Positions 47,344 through 56,738 of a stretch of 64,000 nucleotides of DNA are shown in pieces. This DNA is from Paucibacter sp. KCTC 42545 (GTDB taxonomy: Bacteria > Pseudomonadota > Gammaproteobacteria > Burkholderiales > Burkholderiaceae_C), in contig NZ_CP013692.1 in assembly GCF_001477625.1 (NCBI RefSeq), forward strand, positions 3,410,001 through 3,474,000, given 5' to 3'. How positions within the stretch are numbered: the stretch's first letter is position 1; every line of letters begins with the position of its first letter. Under the pieces are notes generated by a model, which was not told the DNA's origin, did no database searches, and worked only from the letters and a program-made list of their open reading frames with translations. The translations under genes and the position numbers were made by a program.

Positions 47344-49728
47344 ATGAGCGACACCCAGAAGAAATCCACTCAGAAATCCAACGCTGAGTCCCGTCCCGCC
47401 AAGGCTCATCCTGTGGCGTCGTTAATTGGCAAGAGCCTGCTTTGGCTGGGTGGTCTGGCGCTAGCCATGCTGCTGAGCATTGCCTTGTTGGCCGCCCTGG
47501 CTTTGGCCATGGCCTACCCGAACCTGCCGGACATCAGCGGCTTGACCGACTACCGGCCCAAACTGCCCATGCGCGTGATGTCGGCCGATGGCCAAGTGCT
47601 GGGTGAGTTTGGCGAAGAGCGCCGCAACTACCAGTCCATCAAAGACATCCCCAAGGTCATGCAAGACGCCGTGCTGGCGATTGAAGACGCGCGCTTCTAT
47701 CAGCATGGCGGGGTTGACTATCTGGGCGTGATCCGCGCGGGACTAGCCAACGTGGGTGAGTCGCGCAGCCAAGGCGCCTCCACCATCACCATGCAGGTGG
47801 CACGCAACTTTTACCTGTCGACTGAGAAGACCCTGACACGCAAGATCTATGAGATTTTGCTGGCCCTGAAGATCGAGAACGCACTCAGTAAAGAGAAGAT
47901 TCTCGAGATCTATATGAACCAGATCTTTCTGGGGCACCGGGCGCACGGCTTTGCCGCCGCCAGCGAGATCTATTTCGGCAAGCCACTGAAAGACGTCTCT
48001 ATTGCCGAGGCCGCCATGCTGGCCGGCCTGCCCAAGGCCCCTTCGGCCTACAACCCGATCAACAACCCGCGCCGCGCCAATATCCGCCAGCAATACATCA
48101 TTGAGCGCATGCTGGAGAACGGCTACATCACGGCCGAGCAGCGCGACGCCGCTAAGGCCGAGGTGCTGCGCTACCGCACGGTCAATGAATCGCTGCCGCA
48201 TGCCGAGTACGTGGCCGAAGCAGCCCGCCAGCTGATCTTCAGCCAATATGGCGAGGACGCCTACACCCGCGGCCTGAACGTCTATCTGACCCTGCGCGCG
48301 GACGAACAAACGGCCGCCTACCGGGCCTTGCGCCGCGGCATCATGGATTACGAGCGCCGCCAGGTCTACCGCGGCCCCGAAGCCTATGCAGACCTGCCGG
48401 CCGAGCCCAAAGATGTGGACGTACGTGTCGCCGAGGCCCTGGCCGATCACCCCGCCAATGACGAACTGCTGGCGGCCGTGGTGCTGCAGGCCGATCCGAA
48501 AAAGGTGGTGGCGGCTCTGCAAAGCGGCGAGCTGGTGAATATCAGTGGCGAAGGCCTGAAGCCAGCCACCTCGGGCTTGGCCGACAAGGGCAATCCCAAG
48601 ACCCGCATCCGCCGCGGCGCCATCATCCGTGTCATCAAGTCCACCCGGGCCGGCAAGGACGAATGGACCATCACCCAGCTGCCCGAGGTCGAAGGCGCCT
48701 TCATCGCGCTGGACCCGCGCAACGGCCGGGTGCGCGCCCTGGTGGGCGGCTTTGATTACGCCAAGAACAAGTTCAACCATGTGACGCAGGCCTGGCGCCA
48801 GCCCGGCTCCAGCTTCAAGCCCTTCATCTATTCGGCAGCCCTGGAAAAAGGCTTCACGCCGGCCACCATCGTCAACGACGCACCGCTGTTCTTCGATGCC
48901 ACCAGCACCGGCAGCCAGCCCTGGGAGCCCAAGAACTACGACGGCACCTTTGAAGGCCAAATGACGATGCGCCGCGCCCTGGCACGATCCAAAAACATGG
49001 TGTCGATCCGGGTACTCAATTCCATCGGCGTGCACTACGCCCAGCAATGGGTGACACGCTTCGGCTTTGAGGCCGAGAAGCACCCCGCCTACCTCACCAT
49101 GGCGCTGGGTGCCGGCTCGGTCACCCCGATGCAGATGGCGCAAGGCTTTGCGGTCTTTGCCAATGGCGGCTTGCGTGTCGCGCCGCAGCTGATCGCCAAG
49201 CTGACCGACAACAAGGGCAAGCTCCTGTACGAGGCGCCGCAAGCCGATGTGGGCGAAGAGAACCGCGTCATCGAGGCCCGCAATGCCTTCATGATGAGCA
49301 GCCTGCTGCAAGAAGTGACCCGCAGCGGCACGGCCGCCAAGGCGCAAGCCCAGTTGAAACGCCCCGACATTTACGGCAAGACCGGCACCACCAATGATTC
49401 GATGGATGCCTGGTTCGCTGGCTACCAGCAAGAAGTCGTGGCCGTGGTGTGGATTGGCTACGACCAACCACGCAAGCTGGGCGACCGCGAAACCGGCGGC
49501 GGCTTGTCGCTCCCCGTGTGGATCGAATACATGAACTTTGCCTTGCGCGGCAAGCCAGTGCAGGAAGCCGTGGCGCCGGAAGGCGTGGTCAACGTCGGTG
49601 GCGAGTGGTACTACGACGAGTACAGCGGCAACCAGGGTGTGCGCAGCCTGGCCGGTGATGAAAGCAAGCTGCCGGCCGCCGGCACCGAGGAAGAGAAGAA
49701 GAGCATCCTCGATCTATTCAAGCGCTGA
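47344..49728 (+). CDS. ponA: Penicillin-binding protein 1A
   Basis: This bifunctional peptidoglycan synthase has 794 residues. It has an N-terminal membrane anchor (about 38-62) and a GT51 glycosyltransferase domain with EDARFYQHGGVDYLGVIRA and QGASTITMQVARNFYL. An OB-like insert (about 330-440) follows. The transpeptidase domain has SxxK at Ser489-Lys492 (GSSFKPF), SKN, and YGKTGTT. ATG 47344 has GGAGG six bases upstream. Its 3' end overlaps cyaY convergently by 15 bases. Confidence 0.96.
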   Translation: MSDTQKKSTQKSNAESRPAKAHPVASLIGKSLLWLGGLALAMLLSIALLAALALAMAYPNLPDISGLTDYRPKLPMRVMSADGQVLGEFGEERRNYQSIKDIPKVMQDAVLAIEDARFYQHGGVDYLGVIRAGLANVGESRSQGASTITMQVARNFYLSTEKTLTRKIYEILLALKIENALSKEKILEIYMNQIFLGHRAHGFAAASEIYFGKPLKDVSIAEAAMLAGLPKAPSAYNPINNPRRANIRQQYIIERMLENGYITAEQRDAAKAEVLRYRTVNESLPHAEYVAEAARQLIFSQYGEDAYTRGLNVYLTLRADEQTAAYRALRRGIMDYERRQVYRGPEAYADLPAEPKDVDVRVAEALADHPANDELLAAVVLQADPKKVVAALQSGELVNISGEGLKPATSGLADKGNPKTRIRRGAIIRVIKSTRAGKDEWTITQLPEVEGAFIALDPRNGRVRALVGGFDYAKNKFNHVTQAWRQPGSSFKPFIYSAALEKGFTPATIVNDAPLFFDATSTGSQPWEPKNYDGTFEGQMTMRRALARSKNMVSIRVLNSIGVHYAQQWVTRFGFEAEKHPAYLTMALGAGSVTPMQMAQGFAVFANGGLRVAPQLIAKLTDNKGKLLYEAPQADVGEENRVIEARNAFMMSSLLQEVTRSGTAAKAQAQLKRPDIYGKTGTTNDSMDAWFAGYQQEVVAVVWIGYDQPRKLGDRETGGGLSLPVWIEYMNFALRGKPVQEAVAPEGVVNVGGEWYYDEYSGNQGVRSLAGDESKLPAAGTEEEKKSILDLFKR

Positions 49729-50100
49729 GAAACTCAGCGCCTTCCCAGCCTGCGCGGAGGCCAGGCTGGACAAGTGGGCGTGGAACTCGCTGCTGGTCTT
49801 GGTGTCCAGCCATGCGCCCGCCACAAAGCGGAAGTGATAGCCGCCCGCCTTGGCCGCCAGCCACAATTCCTGCAGCGGGGCCTGGGTGTTGATGATGATC
49901 TTGCTGCGATCCGGAAAACTCAGCTCCAGCAGGCCGCCGGAGCGGTGGCTGTCGATATCGATGACATCAGCGTCCAGCCATTGATCGACCTGCGCCTCGA
50001 TGCGATCCAAGACGGCGCGGGTGCGGGCGGCGTACTCGGCGTCGGTCAAAGGGGTGGCAGCGGGTGCGGCAACTGCAGCGGCAGAATGATCAAGCGACAT
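49714..50100 (-). CDS. cyaY: Frataxin homologue CyaY
   Basis: CyaY is an iron-binding protein that modulates iron-sulfur cluster assembly. It has 128 residues. The acidic helix (TDAEYAARTRAVLDRIEAQVD, then DADVIDIDSHRSGG) is followed by the beta sheet LLELSFPDRSKIIINTQAPLQELWLA and the closing GGYHFRF. I chose ATG 50100; an in-frame ATG at 50127 adds nine residues and overlaps lptM. CyaY next to lptM is a common proteobacterial pair. Confidence 0.93.
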   Translation of the reverse strand: MSLDHSAAAVAAPAATPLTDAEYAARTRAVLDRIEAQVDQWLDADVIDIDSHRSGGLLELSFPDRSKIIINTQAPLQELWLAAKAGGYHFRFVAGAWLDTKTSSEFHAHLSSLASAQAGKALSFSALE

Positions 50101-50118
50101 GGGGGCTAAACTTCCAAG

Positions 50119-50346
50119 ATGAATCACGAAAAATCATCCCGCAGTGTAGGCCCGCAAGCTCAGCCCGAGGCCGCATCAGGGTCTTGCCGAGGCACTTCGC
50201 TATTGCTTGCTGCTCTGTTTGTGACGCTGACCGGCTGCGGTCAAAAAGGCGCCCTCACCCTCCCGCAGGATGCGGCAAAACCGGTAGCAGGCGCTGCAGC
50301 AGCGTCAGGTTCTGCGGCCTCGGCCCCAGCTCTGGCGCCACGCTGA
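50119..50346 (+). CDS. lptM: LptM-type small outer-membrane lipoprotein
   Basis: This small lipoprotein has 75 residues, lipobox LTGC (Cys40) and the diagnostic CGQKGALTLP motif directly after it. The rest is Ala/Ser/Pro. LptM assists maturation of the LptD/LptE translocon. The N-terminal region before the signal core is unusually long (about 25 residues), so a later start is possible, but no better ATG lies in frame. lysA, its common downstream neighbour, is absent here. Confidence 0.82.
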   Translation: MNHEKSSRSVGPQAQPEAASGSCRGTSLLLAALFVTLTGCGQKGALTLPQDAAKPVAGAAAASGSAASAPALAPR

Positions 50347-50392
50347 CCTAGCACCGGCAGCAAAAAGCCGGCGCAAGCCAAGCCGGCAAGGC

Positions 50393-51412
50393 TCAAGCAA
50401 TCCGGTCTTCTTGCACCGCGTGGCAAGCCACGCGCACGCCCCGGATTTCCAACATCTGCGGGCGTTCACGCTGGCAGCGTTCATTCGCATGTGGGCAGCG
50501 CGGATGGAAGCTACAGCCGGACGGCGGACTCAGCGGGTTAGGCACCTCGCCCTGCACCGGCGTGCGGGCGCGCCCGCTCATGTGGATGTCCGGGATCGCG
50601 TCCAGCAGCATGCGGGTGTAGGGGTGACGCGGCCGGGCGAAGAGCTCGGCCTTGTCGGCCACCTCGACCAAGCGACCCAAATACATCACGCCAACCTGAT
50701 CCGCCACATGGCGCACCACGGCGAGGTTGTGGGAAATGAACAGATAGGTCAGCCCACGCTGGCGCTGCAAATCCTTCATGATGTTGAGCACTTGGGCCTG
50801 CACCGACACATCCAAGGCCGAAGTCGGCTCGTCGCAGACTAAAAACTCCGGCTGCGTCGCCAGCGCCCGGGCAATCGAAATACGCTGCCGCTGGCCGCCC
50901 GAAAACTGGTGCGGAAATTTCTCCGCATCCGCCGCGGCCAAACCCACAGACAGCAAAAGTTCAGCCACCCGCGCGCGCAACTCCTCGGCGCTGCTGATCA
51001 AGCCATGCTCGCGCAGCGGCTCGGCAATGATGTCTTGCACCTTCCAGCGCGGATTCAGCGAGGCATAGGGATCCTGAAAAATCATCTGCATGCGCCGGCG
51101 CAGAGCCAGGGCGCCGGGCGAAGCCAGTGTCTTGGCGATGTCCAGGCCGTCAACGCTGACGGTGCCACGGGTGGGCGGGTAAAGCCCCACCAACAAGCGC
51201 GCCACCGTGCTCTTGCCGCAGCCCGACTCACCCACCAGGGCCAGCGTCTTACCCTTGCCAATGCTGAAGCTCACCCCGTCCACCGCATGGACGAACTGGC
51301 GCTGCTTACGCTCCAGCACGCGATTCAACCACGGCGCCGACACATCAAAGGTCTTGGCCAGGTCTTGAACCTCCACCAAGGGCTGCGTCACCACGACTTC
51401 AGCGGCACTCAT
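50393..51412 (-). CDS. Peptide ABC transporter ATP-binding protein (DppF/OppF type)
   Basis: This 339-residue ATPase has Walker [10 protein letters not shown], signature [15 protein letters not shown], Walker [14 protein letters not shown], and the oligopeptide C-terminal cluster [14 protein letters not shown] that can hold iron-sulfur or zinc. It is the last gene of the dpp/opp-like set. Substrate cannot be told from the ATPase. Confidence 0.93.
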   Translation of the reverse strand: MSAAEVVVTQPLVEVQDLAKTFDVSAPWLNRVLERKQRQFVHAVDGVSFSIGKGKTLALVGESGCGKSTVARLLVGLYPPTRGTVSVDGLDIAKTLASPGALALRRRMQMIFQDPYASLNPRWKVQDIIAEPLREHGLISSAEELRARVAELLLSVGLAAADAEKFPHQFSGGQRQRISIARALATQPEFLVCDEPTSALDVSVQAQVLNIMKDLQRQRGLTYLFISHNLAVVRHVADQVGVMYLGRLVEVADKAELFARPRHPYTRMLLDAIPDIHMSGRARTPVQGEVPNPLSPPSGCSFHPRCPHANERCQRERPQMLEIRGVRVACHAVQEDRIA

Positions 51413-52389
51413 GCGCGCGCCTCCTTCGCTTCGCTCAGCCAGCAGGCGGCTTGTGTCTGGCCCACCGGCCGCAGCTCGGGCCGCTCGCTGCGGCAGCGCT
51501 CAAACACCTGAGGGCAACGCGGGTTGTAGGCGCAGCCGGCCGGGATGGCATTCAGGCGCGGCATGGCGCCGTCGATTTGCAGCAAACGCTCACGGTCTTC
51601 GTCCATGGCGGGAATGGCGCCCATCAAGCCCGCCGTGTAGGGATGGGCGGGGTGGTGAATGACTTCCGCCACCGGGCCAATCTCAACCACCCGGCCGGCA
51701 TACAGCACGGCCACACGGTCACAGGTCTCGGCAATCACACCCATATCATGGGTCACCAGCATCACCGCCGCGCCCTGCTCTTTGCAGACCCGCTTGAGCA
51801 AGGCAATGATTTGCGCCTGGATGGAAACATCCAGCGCAGTCGTCGGCTCATCGGCCACGATCAATTTGGGCTTGGCGGCCAGCGCCAACGCAATCACCAC
51901 TCGCTGGCGCATACCGCCGGAGAACTGGTGGGGATACTGGTCGATGCGCGCCTCAGGAGCCGGAATGCCGGTCTGCGCCAGCAGCTCAATCGCACGCTGG
52001 CGGGCTTGCGCCTGGCTCAGATCGAGGTGAGTGGTGATGGTTTCGATCAACTGCTGGCCCACGGTGTAAAGCGGGTTCAGCGAGGTCAGCGGGTCTTGAA
52101 AGATCGCGCCGATCTGGCGGCCGCGGATCTTGCGCATCTGCTCGTAGGGCAGGTTGTCAATGCGCTTACCCTGCAACAAGATCTCGCCGCTGGCGATGCG
52201 CCCCGGCGGATCCAGCAAGCCGATGATGGCCGCGCCGGTCAAGGACTTGCCCGCACCGGACTCGCCCACCACGCCGAGAATCTCGCCCGGCGCAATATCA
52301 AAACTGATGTCATCCAGGGCCAGCAAGGTGCCGCGCCGGCCGGGGAATTCCACGCGCAGATGGCGTACTTCAAGAAGCGGAGTGCTCAT
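51409..52389 (-). CDS. Peptide ABC transporter ATP-binding protein (DppD/OppD type)
   Basis: This is the second ATPase, with 326 residues. Walker A is [10 protein letters not shown], the signature [15 protein letters not shown], Walker [13 protein letters not shown], and the C-terminal [14 protein letters not shown] is again the oligopeptide type. ATG 52389 lies five bases after the permease stop. A TTG at 52398 would overlap that stop. It overlaps the next gene by four bases. Confidence 0.93.
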   Translation of the reverse strand: MSTPLLEVRHLRVEFPGRRGTLLALDDISFDIAPGEILGVVGESGAGKSLTGAAIIGLLDPPGRIASGEILLQGKRIDNLPYEQMRKIRGRQIGAIFQDPLTSLNPLYTVGQQLIETITTHLDLSQAQARQRAIELLAQTGIPAPEARIDQYPHQFSGGMRQRVVIALALAAKPKLIVADEPTTALDVSIQAQIIALLKRVCKEQGAAVMLVTHDMGVIAETCDRVAVLYAGRVVEIGPVAEVIHHPAHPYTAGLMGAIPAMDEDRERLLQIDGAMPRLNAIPAGCAYNPRCPQVFERCRSERPELRPVGQTQAACWLSEAKEARA

Positions 52390-52394
52390 AACGT

Positions 52395-53357
52395 TCAACG
52401 TAAACGGGGATTGAGCGCGTCGCGCAGCCAGTCACCCAGCAGATTCACGCTGAGTGCGATCAGCACCAACATCAAGCCGGGCCAGATGGTGATCCACCAT
52501 TCGCCGGAGAACAAAAAGTCATTGCCGACGCGGATCAAGGTGCCCAGCGAAGGGCTGGTAGGTGGCACACCCACGCCCAGGAATGACAGGGTCGCTTCGG
52601 TGATGATGGCCGAGGCCACCTGGATGGTGGCCAACACCATCACTGGCCCCAGCACATTGGGCAGCACATGGCGGCGCATGATGCGGGCCGAGCTGACGCC
52701 GATCACACGGGCCGCCTGCACATACTCCTTGTTGCGCTCCACCATGGTGGAACCGCGCACCGTGCGCGCGTATTGCACCCAGCCGGTCAGCGAGATGGCC
52801 AAAATCAGCACCCCGAAAGCCAGCGCATCATGGGCGTTAGGGAACATGGCGCGGCCGACACCGTCGATCAGCAGCGCCACCAGGATGGACGGGAAAGACA
52901 GCATCACATCGCAGATGCGCATGATGAAGGCATCCACCTTGCCGCCCACAAAGCCGGCCAGCAAGCCCAGGCCAACGCCAATCACCATGGACACCAGCAC
53001 CGAGGCCAGACCCACAAACAAAGAGATGCGCGCGCCGTACATCAGGGCCGAGAGCAAATCGCGGCCCTGATCGTCGGTGCCCAACAGGTATTTGCTGCTG
53101 CCGCCCTCCATCCAGGCCGGCGGCAAGCGCGAGTCCATCAGCTCCAGGGAGGCCAGATCAAAGGGATTGTGCGGCGCCACCACATCGGCGAAGACCGCGC
53201 AAATGACGCAGACCAGCGCCACCAAGGCCGCCACGATCGCAACCGGTGAAGACTTGAAGGAATGCCAGACATCGCCGTCCAGAAAGCGCGCCAGGGCGCT
53301 CGGCGCTTTGACCACGGCAGGCGCAGGGGTCGATACCCCAGAAGGTTTACTCATCAT
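52395..53357 (-). CDS. Peptide ABC transporter permease (DppC/OppC type)
   Basis: This 320-residue permease has an N-terminal cytoplasmic extension, six predicted helices and the BPD_transp_1 region. LLGTDDQGRDLLSALMYGARISL is the DppC hallmark, followed by EYVQAARVIGVSSARIMRRHVLPN as the EAA loop. Its start overlaps the dppB-like stop. Confidence 0.93.
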   Translation of the reverse strand: MMSKPSGVSTPAPAVVKAPSALARFLDGDVWHSFKSSPVAIVAALVALVCVICAVFADVVAPHNPFDLASLELMDSRLPPAWMEGGSSKYLLGTDDQGRDLLSALMYGARISLFVGLASVLVSMVIGVGLGLLAGFVGGKVDAFIMRICDVMLSFPSILVALLIDGVGRAMFPNAHDALAFGVLILAISLTGWVQYARTVRGSTMVERNKEYVQAARVIGVSSARIMRRHVLPNVLGPVMVLATIQVASAIITEATLSFLGVGVPPTSPSLGTLIRVGNDFLFSGEWWITIWPGLMLVLIALSVNLLGDWLRDALNPRLR

Positions 53358-54334
53358 CAGTGGGCCTTGCCTTCGACACGCAAGCGCGGATCAACCGCGA
53401 AATAAAGCAAATCCACCAAGAGATTGATGGTGACGAAAATGAATGAGATCAGGCACAGATAGGCCGCCATCACCGGAATGTCAGCGAACTGCACCGCCTG
53501 AATGAACAGCAGCCCCATGCCGGGCCACTGAAACACCGTCTCGGTGATGATGGCAAAAGCAATCAGCGAGCCGAGTTGCAAGCCGGTGATGGTGATCACC
53601 GGCACCAGCGTGTTCTTCAAGGCGTGGCCGAAGTAGACCGCGTTATTGCTGAGCCCACGTGCGCGGGCGAACTTGATGTAATCGGTGCGCAGCACCTCCA
53701 GCATCTCGGCCCGCACCAAACGCATGATCAAGGTGAGCTGGAACACCGACAAGGTGATAGCCGGCAAGAGCACATGGCGCAGGCCATCGGCGGTCAAGAG
53801 TCCGGTAGTCCAGGAGCCAAAGGCCAGCACATCACCTCGGCCAAAGCTTGGCAACCACTTGAGCCAGACCGCGAACACCAGAATCAGCAGGATGCCGATC
53901 AAAAAAGTGGGGAGTGACACACCCAGCAAAGACAACATCATCAGCAACTGCGAGCTGGCCTTGCCGCGCCGCAGTGCCGCGTAGACCCCCAGCGGAATAC
54001 CGACGCCAAGGGCGATCAGGGCCGCCACCAAGGACAACTCCAGCGTGGCCGGAAAGCGCTCAGCGATCAAGCTGGACACTTTGCGCCCCTGGCGCAAGCT
54101 CAGGCCGAACTCGCCTTGCACGGCATTGCCGATGAAGCGAGCGAACTGCACCGGGAACGGAGCGTCCAAGCCCAGATCGCGCCGCAGAGAATCGCGCTGC
54201 TCTTGTGTGGCGTCTTGCCCCAGCAAATTGGTGACGGGGTCGCCCACATACTGAAACAGCATGAAGGCAATGAACGCCACCGAAAGCATCACGATGACGG
54301 CCTGCGCAAGGCGGCGGAGAACGAAAACTAGCAT
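53357..54334 (-). CDS. Peptide ABC transporter permease (DppB/OppB type)
   Basis: This 325-residue permease starts MLVFVLRRLAQAVIVMLSVAF, the typical DppB N-terminus. RRDLGLDAPFPVQFARFI is conserved, and the EAA loop is DYIKFARARGLSNNAVYFGHALKN. It is the first gene of the set. No solute-binding protein gene is found within the window, so that part must be encoded elsewhere. Confidence 0.93.
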   Translation of the reverse strand: MLVFVLRRLAQAVIVMLSVAFIAFMLFQYVGDPVTNLLGQDATQEQRDSLRRDLGLDAPFPVQFARFIGNAVQGEFGLSLRQGRKVSSLIAERFPATLELSLVAALIALGVGIPLGVYAALRRGKASSQLLMMLSLLGVSLPTFLIGILLILVFAVWLKWLPSFGRGDVLAFGSWTTGLLTADGLRHVLLPAITLSVFQLTLIMRLVRAEMLEVLRTDYIKFARARGLSNNAVYFGHALKNTLVPVITITGLQLGSLIAFAIITETVFQWPGMGLLFIQAVQFADIPVMAAYLCLISFIFVTINLLVDLLYFAVDPRLRVEGKAH

Positions 54335-54567
54335 GCGTGAGAAGCGGCGGCAGGCACCGGCAGCGAGACGCGCCGGGCAAGATTCCCGAGAAGAGAAGAA
54401 GTGGCGATGATGGCTAAGTCCGGCGCCAAGAACAAAGGGGTAAGCCCTGAGCCGGTGTTGGCAATGCTGTCGCCGTGCGATGTGCGTTATGTTTACGAAG
54501 GGCCGGGCAGACTATCAAGCCCTGCAGCCATTCGCAAAGCCGAAAACCAAGGATTGAATTGCCAGCC

Positions 54568-55356
54568 TCACATTTGCAAGCTACCAGGCAAGACCTGACC
54601 CTGCGGATCGAAGAGCATGATATTGCCATAGCAGGCATCGGAGCGGCTGCGGGTGTTATCACCGTCCGTCATCAAGGCCATGCTGATCAGCGGGCCGGGC
54701 GCCTCACCAAATGCGCGGGCAAAGTCAGCAGCTACATCGCGCTGCAGGCGTACCCAGCCCTTGTGCTCGGCGCTACGCGGCCCGGAACCCACGACGATCT
54801 TGCGAATGCGATCACTGCGGGTGCTGACGACCAGGGTATCGACCGGGGCTGAGGCGTCCCAAACATACATCAGCAAGGCATAAGGAGGCGCCTCGCCCGT
54901 CAAGGTCTGCACCAGGTCGAACTGCATGCGATTGCGCATCGACAAGCGCTCAACATCGCCATCGAAGCCGAGCAGCAAGCGGGCCGGCGCGTCGTCGGTT
55001 TGCGCACTGGTCACGCTGGCGGTATCGGCGAAGCTGCCAATCCACCAATCGAATTGCAAGCCAGCCAGCTGATCAGGCGCCAGCTTCATGCCGCGCCGCC
55101 ACAGGCTGGCAGACTTATTGGCCTGGGCCAGCACACAGGGGCGCCCGGCCCGCTCGATCAGCGAATACTGGGTCGCACTCTTGCCCGGCAATTCGCGGGA
55201 GGACCACTCGCGCAGCGCACCAGCTGCCGCCGACTCGGTGCCTTGGCTCAGCTCCGGCCTTGTCGGCGGCCAAGCGCAGGACGTCAAAGCCACGCTGTTC
55301 GACAGCACAAGCACCCGAGCCAAGCGGGACTTATGAAAAAACTTAAACGTACTCAT
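54568..55356 (-). CDS. DUF3047 family probable lipoprotein
   Basis: This 262-residue protein has a basic N-terminus, a hydrophobic stretch and a lipobox-like LTSC (Cys27). The body matches the DUF3047 pattern, with LQFDWWIGSFADTASV, DDAPARLLLGFDGD, ALLMYVWD, RKIVVGSG and the final MALMTDGDNTRSRSDACYGNIML. Function is unknown. It lies 233 bases upstream of the permease genes, and that gap contains no gene I can support. Linkage to the transporter is not shown. Confidence 0.75.
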   Translation of the reverse strand: MSTFKFFHKSRLARVLVLSNSVALTSCAWPPTRPELSQGTESAAAGALREWSSRELPGKSATQYSLIERAGRPCVLAQANKSASLWRRGMKLAPDQLAGLQFDWWIGSFADTASVTSAQTDDAPARLLLGFDGDVERLSMRNRMQFDLVQTLTGEAPPYALLMYVWDASAPVDTLVVSTRSDRIRKIVVGSGPRSAEHKGWVRLQRDVAADFARAFGEAPGPLISMALMTDGDNTRSRSDACYGNIMLFDPQGQVLPGSLQM

Positions 55357-55402
55357 GGCTAAGTATGGCGCCTACCTGAACCCGCAAGCGGTCGGCCACA
55401 AT

Positions 55403-55427
55403 AAAAAAGGGCCGCGCAGCGGCCCTT
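55403..55427 (-). terminator. Terminator of the first porin gene
   Basis: A 9-bp stem (55407-55415 with 55419-55427, AAGGGCCGC and complement) is followed on the minus strand by a T-run (six A on the plus strand at 55403-55408). It lies 50 bases after the porin stop. Confidence 0.85.
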
Positions 55428-55476
55428 GCTAGAAATTACCAGACCATGTCTATGGCCTGGTAAATCGCTTCAGAAC

Positions 55477-56547
55477 TTAGAAGCGATGGCGCACACCCAC
55501 GGTGGCGCCGTAGCGGTGCGTGGCACCGTTAGCAAACTTCACATAGCCATTGCTGAACTTTGTGTAATCGAATTCTGCGTAGGCATCGGTGCGCTTGGAG
55601 AAGGCGTAGTCGGCCACCGCAGCGAAGTAGTCCGCGTTACTCTTATTCGATCCAGACACGAAATGCGTCTGATCGGCACGCCAATAATGGCCACCCAAGT
55701 TGATCTGAGGCGTGAGTTGATAGGTCACGCCAGCAGCGTACATATCACGCTGATTCACATCGTTGGCCGCAGCATTCAACACACCAGCACCAATCAAACC
55801 GGCGGTATAAGCCCCACCCAAGAGACTGCCCTTGTCAAACTTATTCTGCGCCCAGGAAGCATTCACATACCAGGGGCCGCTGGTCCAAGCCGCGCCTGCC
55901 GTCGTGCCTTGAACCTTCATGCCACTCGTGTCAGTCACTTCCAGATAAGCGCCACCCACCGAGAAATCACCCATCTGGTAGCGCAGCAAGCCACCCATGG
56001 ATTTGTTTTGGGAATTCCCTTCACCGGCGCTGACTTGCAGCTCGCCGCGCAGGCCACCCGCTTCGATCAGGTACTTGACCATATTGTCTTGACGCGCACC
56101 CATGGACAAGCCGATTTCTGGCTTGTACGCCTCAATGTAGGGCGAGTACTTGAAGGACGCATAGGTCGATGTGTAGATATCGAACAGCACGTTGTACTGG
56201 CGACCCAAAGTGATACGACCAAAGTCAGCGGACTGCAGGCCAACCCAGGACTGACGCCAGAAATCGGCCGCAGCGGCGGTACCGGTATCGGAATTCAGGC
56301 GGTGCTCCAGATTGGCGATAGCCTTCAGGCCGCCACCCATGTCCTCAGTGATATTGAAGCCCAAACGGCTTTGCGACATGCCGCCGGGAATCACTTGCCA
56401 CAAAGCGCCTGTGCCGGGGACGGTGCCGGAATTGCTGATGTAACGCACACCGGCATCGACGATGCCGTACATCGTCACACTGGACTGGGCCCAAGCACCG
56501 GAGGTGCTGGCAGCCAGAAGGCTCAAGATCAGGGCGGTCTTTTTCAT
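55477..56547 (-). CDS. Gram-negative porin (Burkholderiales type), first copy
   Basis: This is a 356-residue outer-membrane beta-barrel precursor. It has a signal peptide (cut after AWA) and the mature start QSSVTMYGIVDAGVRYI. Porin strands end in VRHRF with the C-terminal Phe required for Bam insertion. SRLGFNITEDMGGGLKAI and GRITLGRQYNVLFDI are family motifs. ATG 56547 has AGGAGA upstream; the frame is open to 56637. It is probably a trimeric anion-preferring general porin. Confidence 0.93.
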   Translation of the reverse strand: MKKTALILSLLAASTSGAWAQSSVTMYGIVDAGVRYISNSGTVPGTGALWQVIPGGMSQSRLGFNITEDMGGGLKAIANLEHRLNSDTGTAAAADFWRQSWVGLQSADFGRITLGRQYNVLFDIYTSTYASFKYSPYIEAYKPEIGLSMGARQDNMVKYLIEAGGLRGELQVSAGEGNSQNKSMGGLLRYQMGDFSVGGAYLEVTDTSGMKVQGTTAGAAWTSGPWYVNASWAQNKFDKGSLLGGAYTAGLIGAGVLNAAANDVNQRDMYAAGVTYQLTPQINLGGHYWRADQTHFVSGSNKSNADYFAAVADYAFSKRTDAYAEFDYTKFSNGYVKFANGATHRYGATVGVRHRF

Positions 56548-56681
56548 ATCGATGTCTCCTGTTTGGAATAGGTGCAGCTGGTCCATTCTGTAGTAAGCAC
56601 AGGAAAATCGGGGCCAGTCGTTGCGCCTGACCAACAAGAGCTAACCCTGTCTCTCAGGCGACGAACACGTCCCCAGAAACG

Positions 56682-56709
56682 AAAAAAAGCCACCCGAAGG
56701 TGGCTTTTT
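56682..56709. terminator. Terminator of the second porin gene
   Basis: GCCACC (56689-56694) and GGTGGC (56699-56704) form a stem with loop CGAA. Runs of seven A and five T flank it, so it can work in both directions. It ends the second porin transcript, 29 bases past its stop. Confidence 0.9.
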
Positions 56710-56738
56710 AGGCATCAAGCGAAAGCTTGAATGCTCGA

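Noticed and set aside
47743..49467. A 574-codon open frame antisense to ponA
   Set aside because: It is a shadow of ponA, whose glycosyltransferase and transpeptidase motifs are all in the plus frame.
50347..50392. Terminator between lptM and the transporter ATPase
   Set aside because: CCGGC/GCCGG pairings exist but the stems are short and no T-run follows in either direction.
51451..53070. A 539-codon plus-strand frame across the transporter genes
   Set aside because: It runs antisense through three ABC transporter genes with clear motifs and has none of its own.
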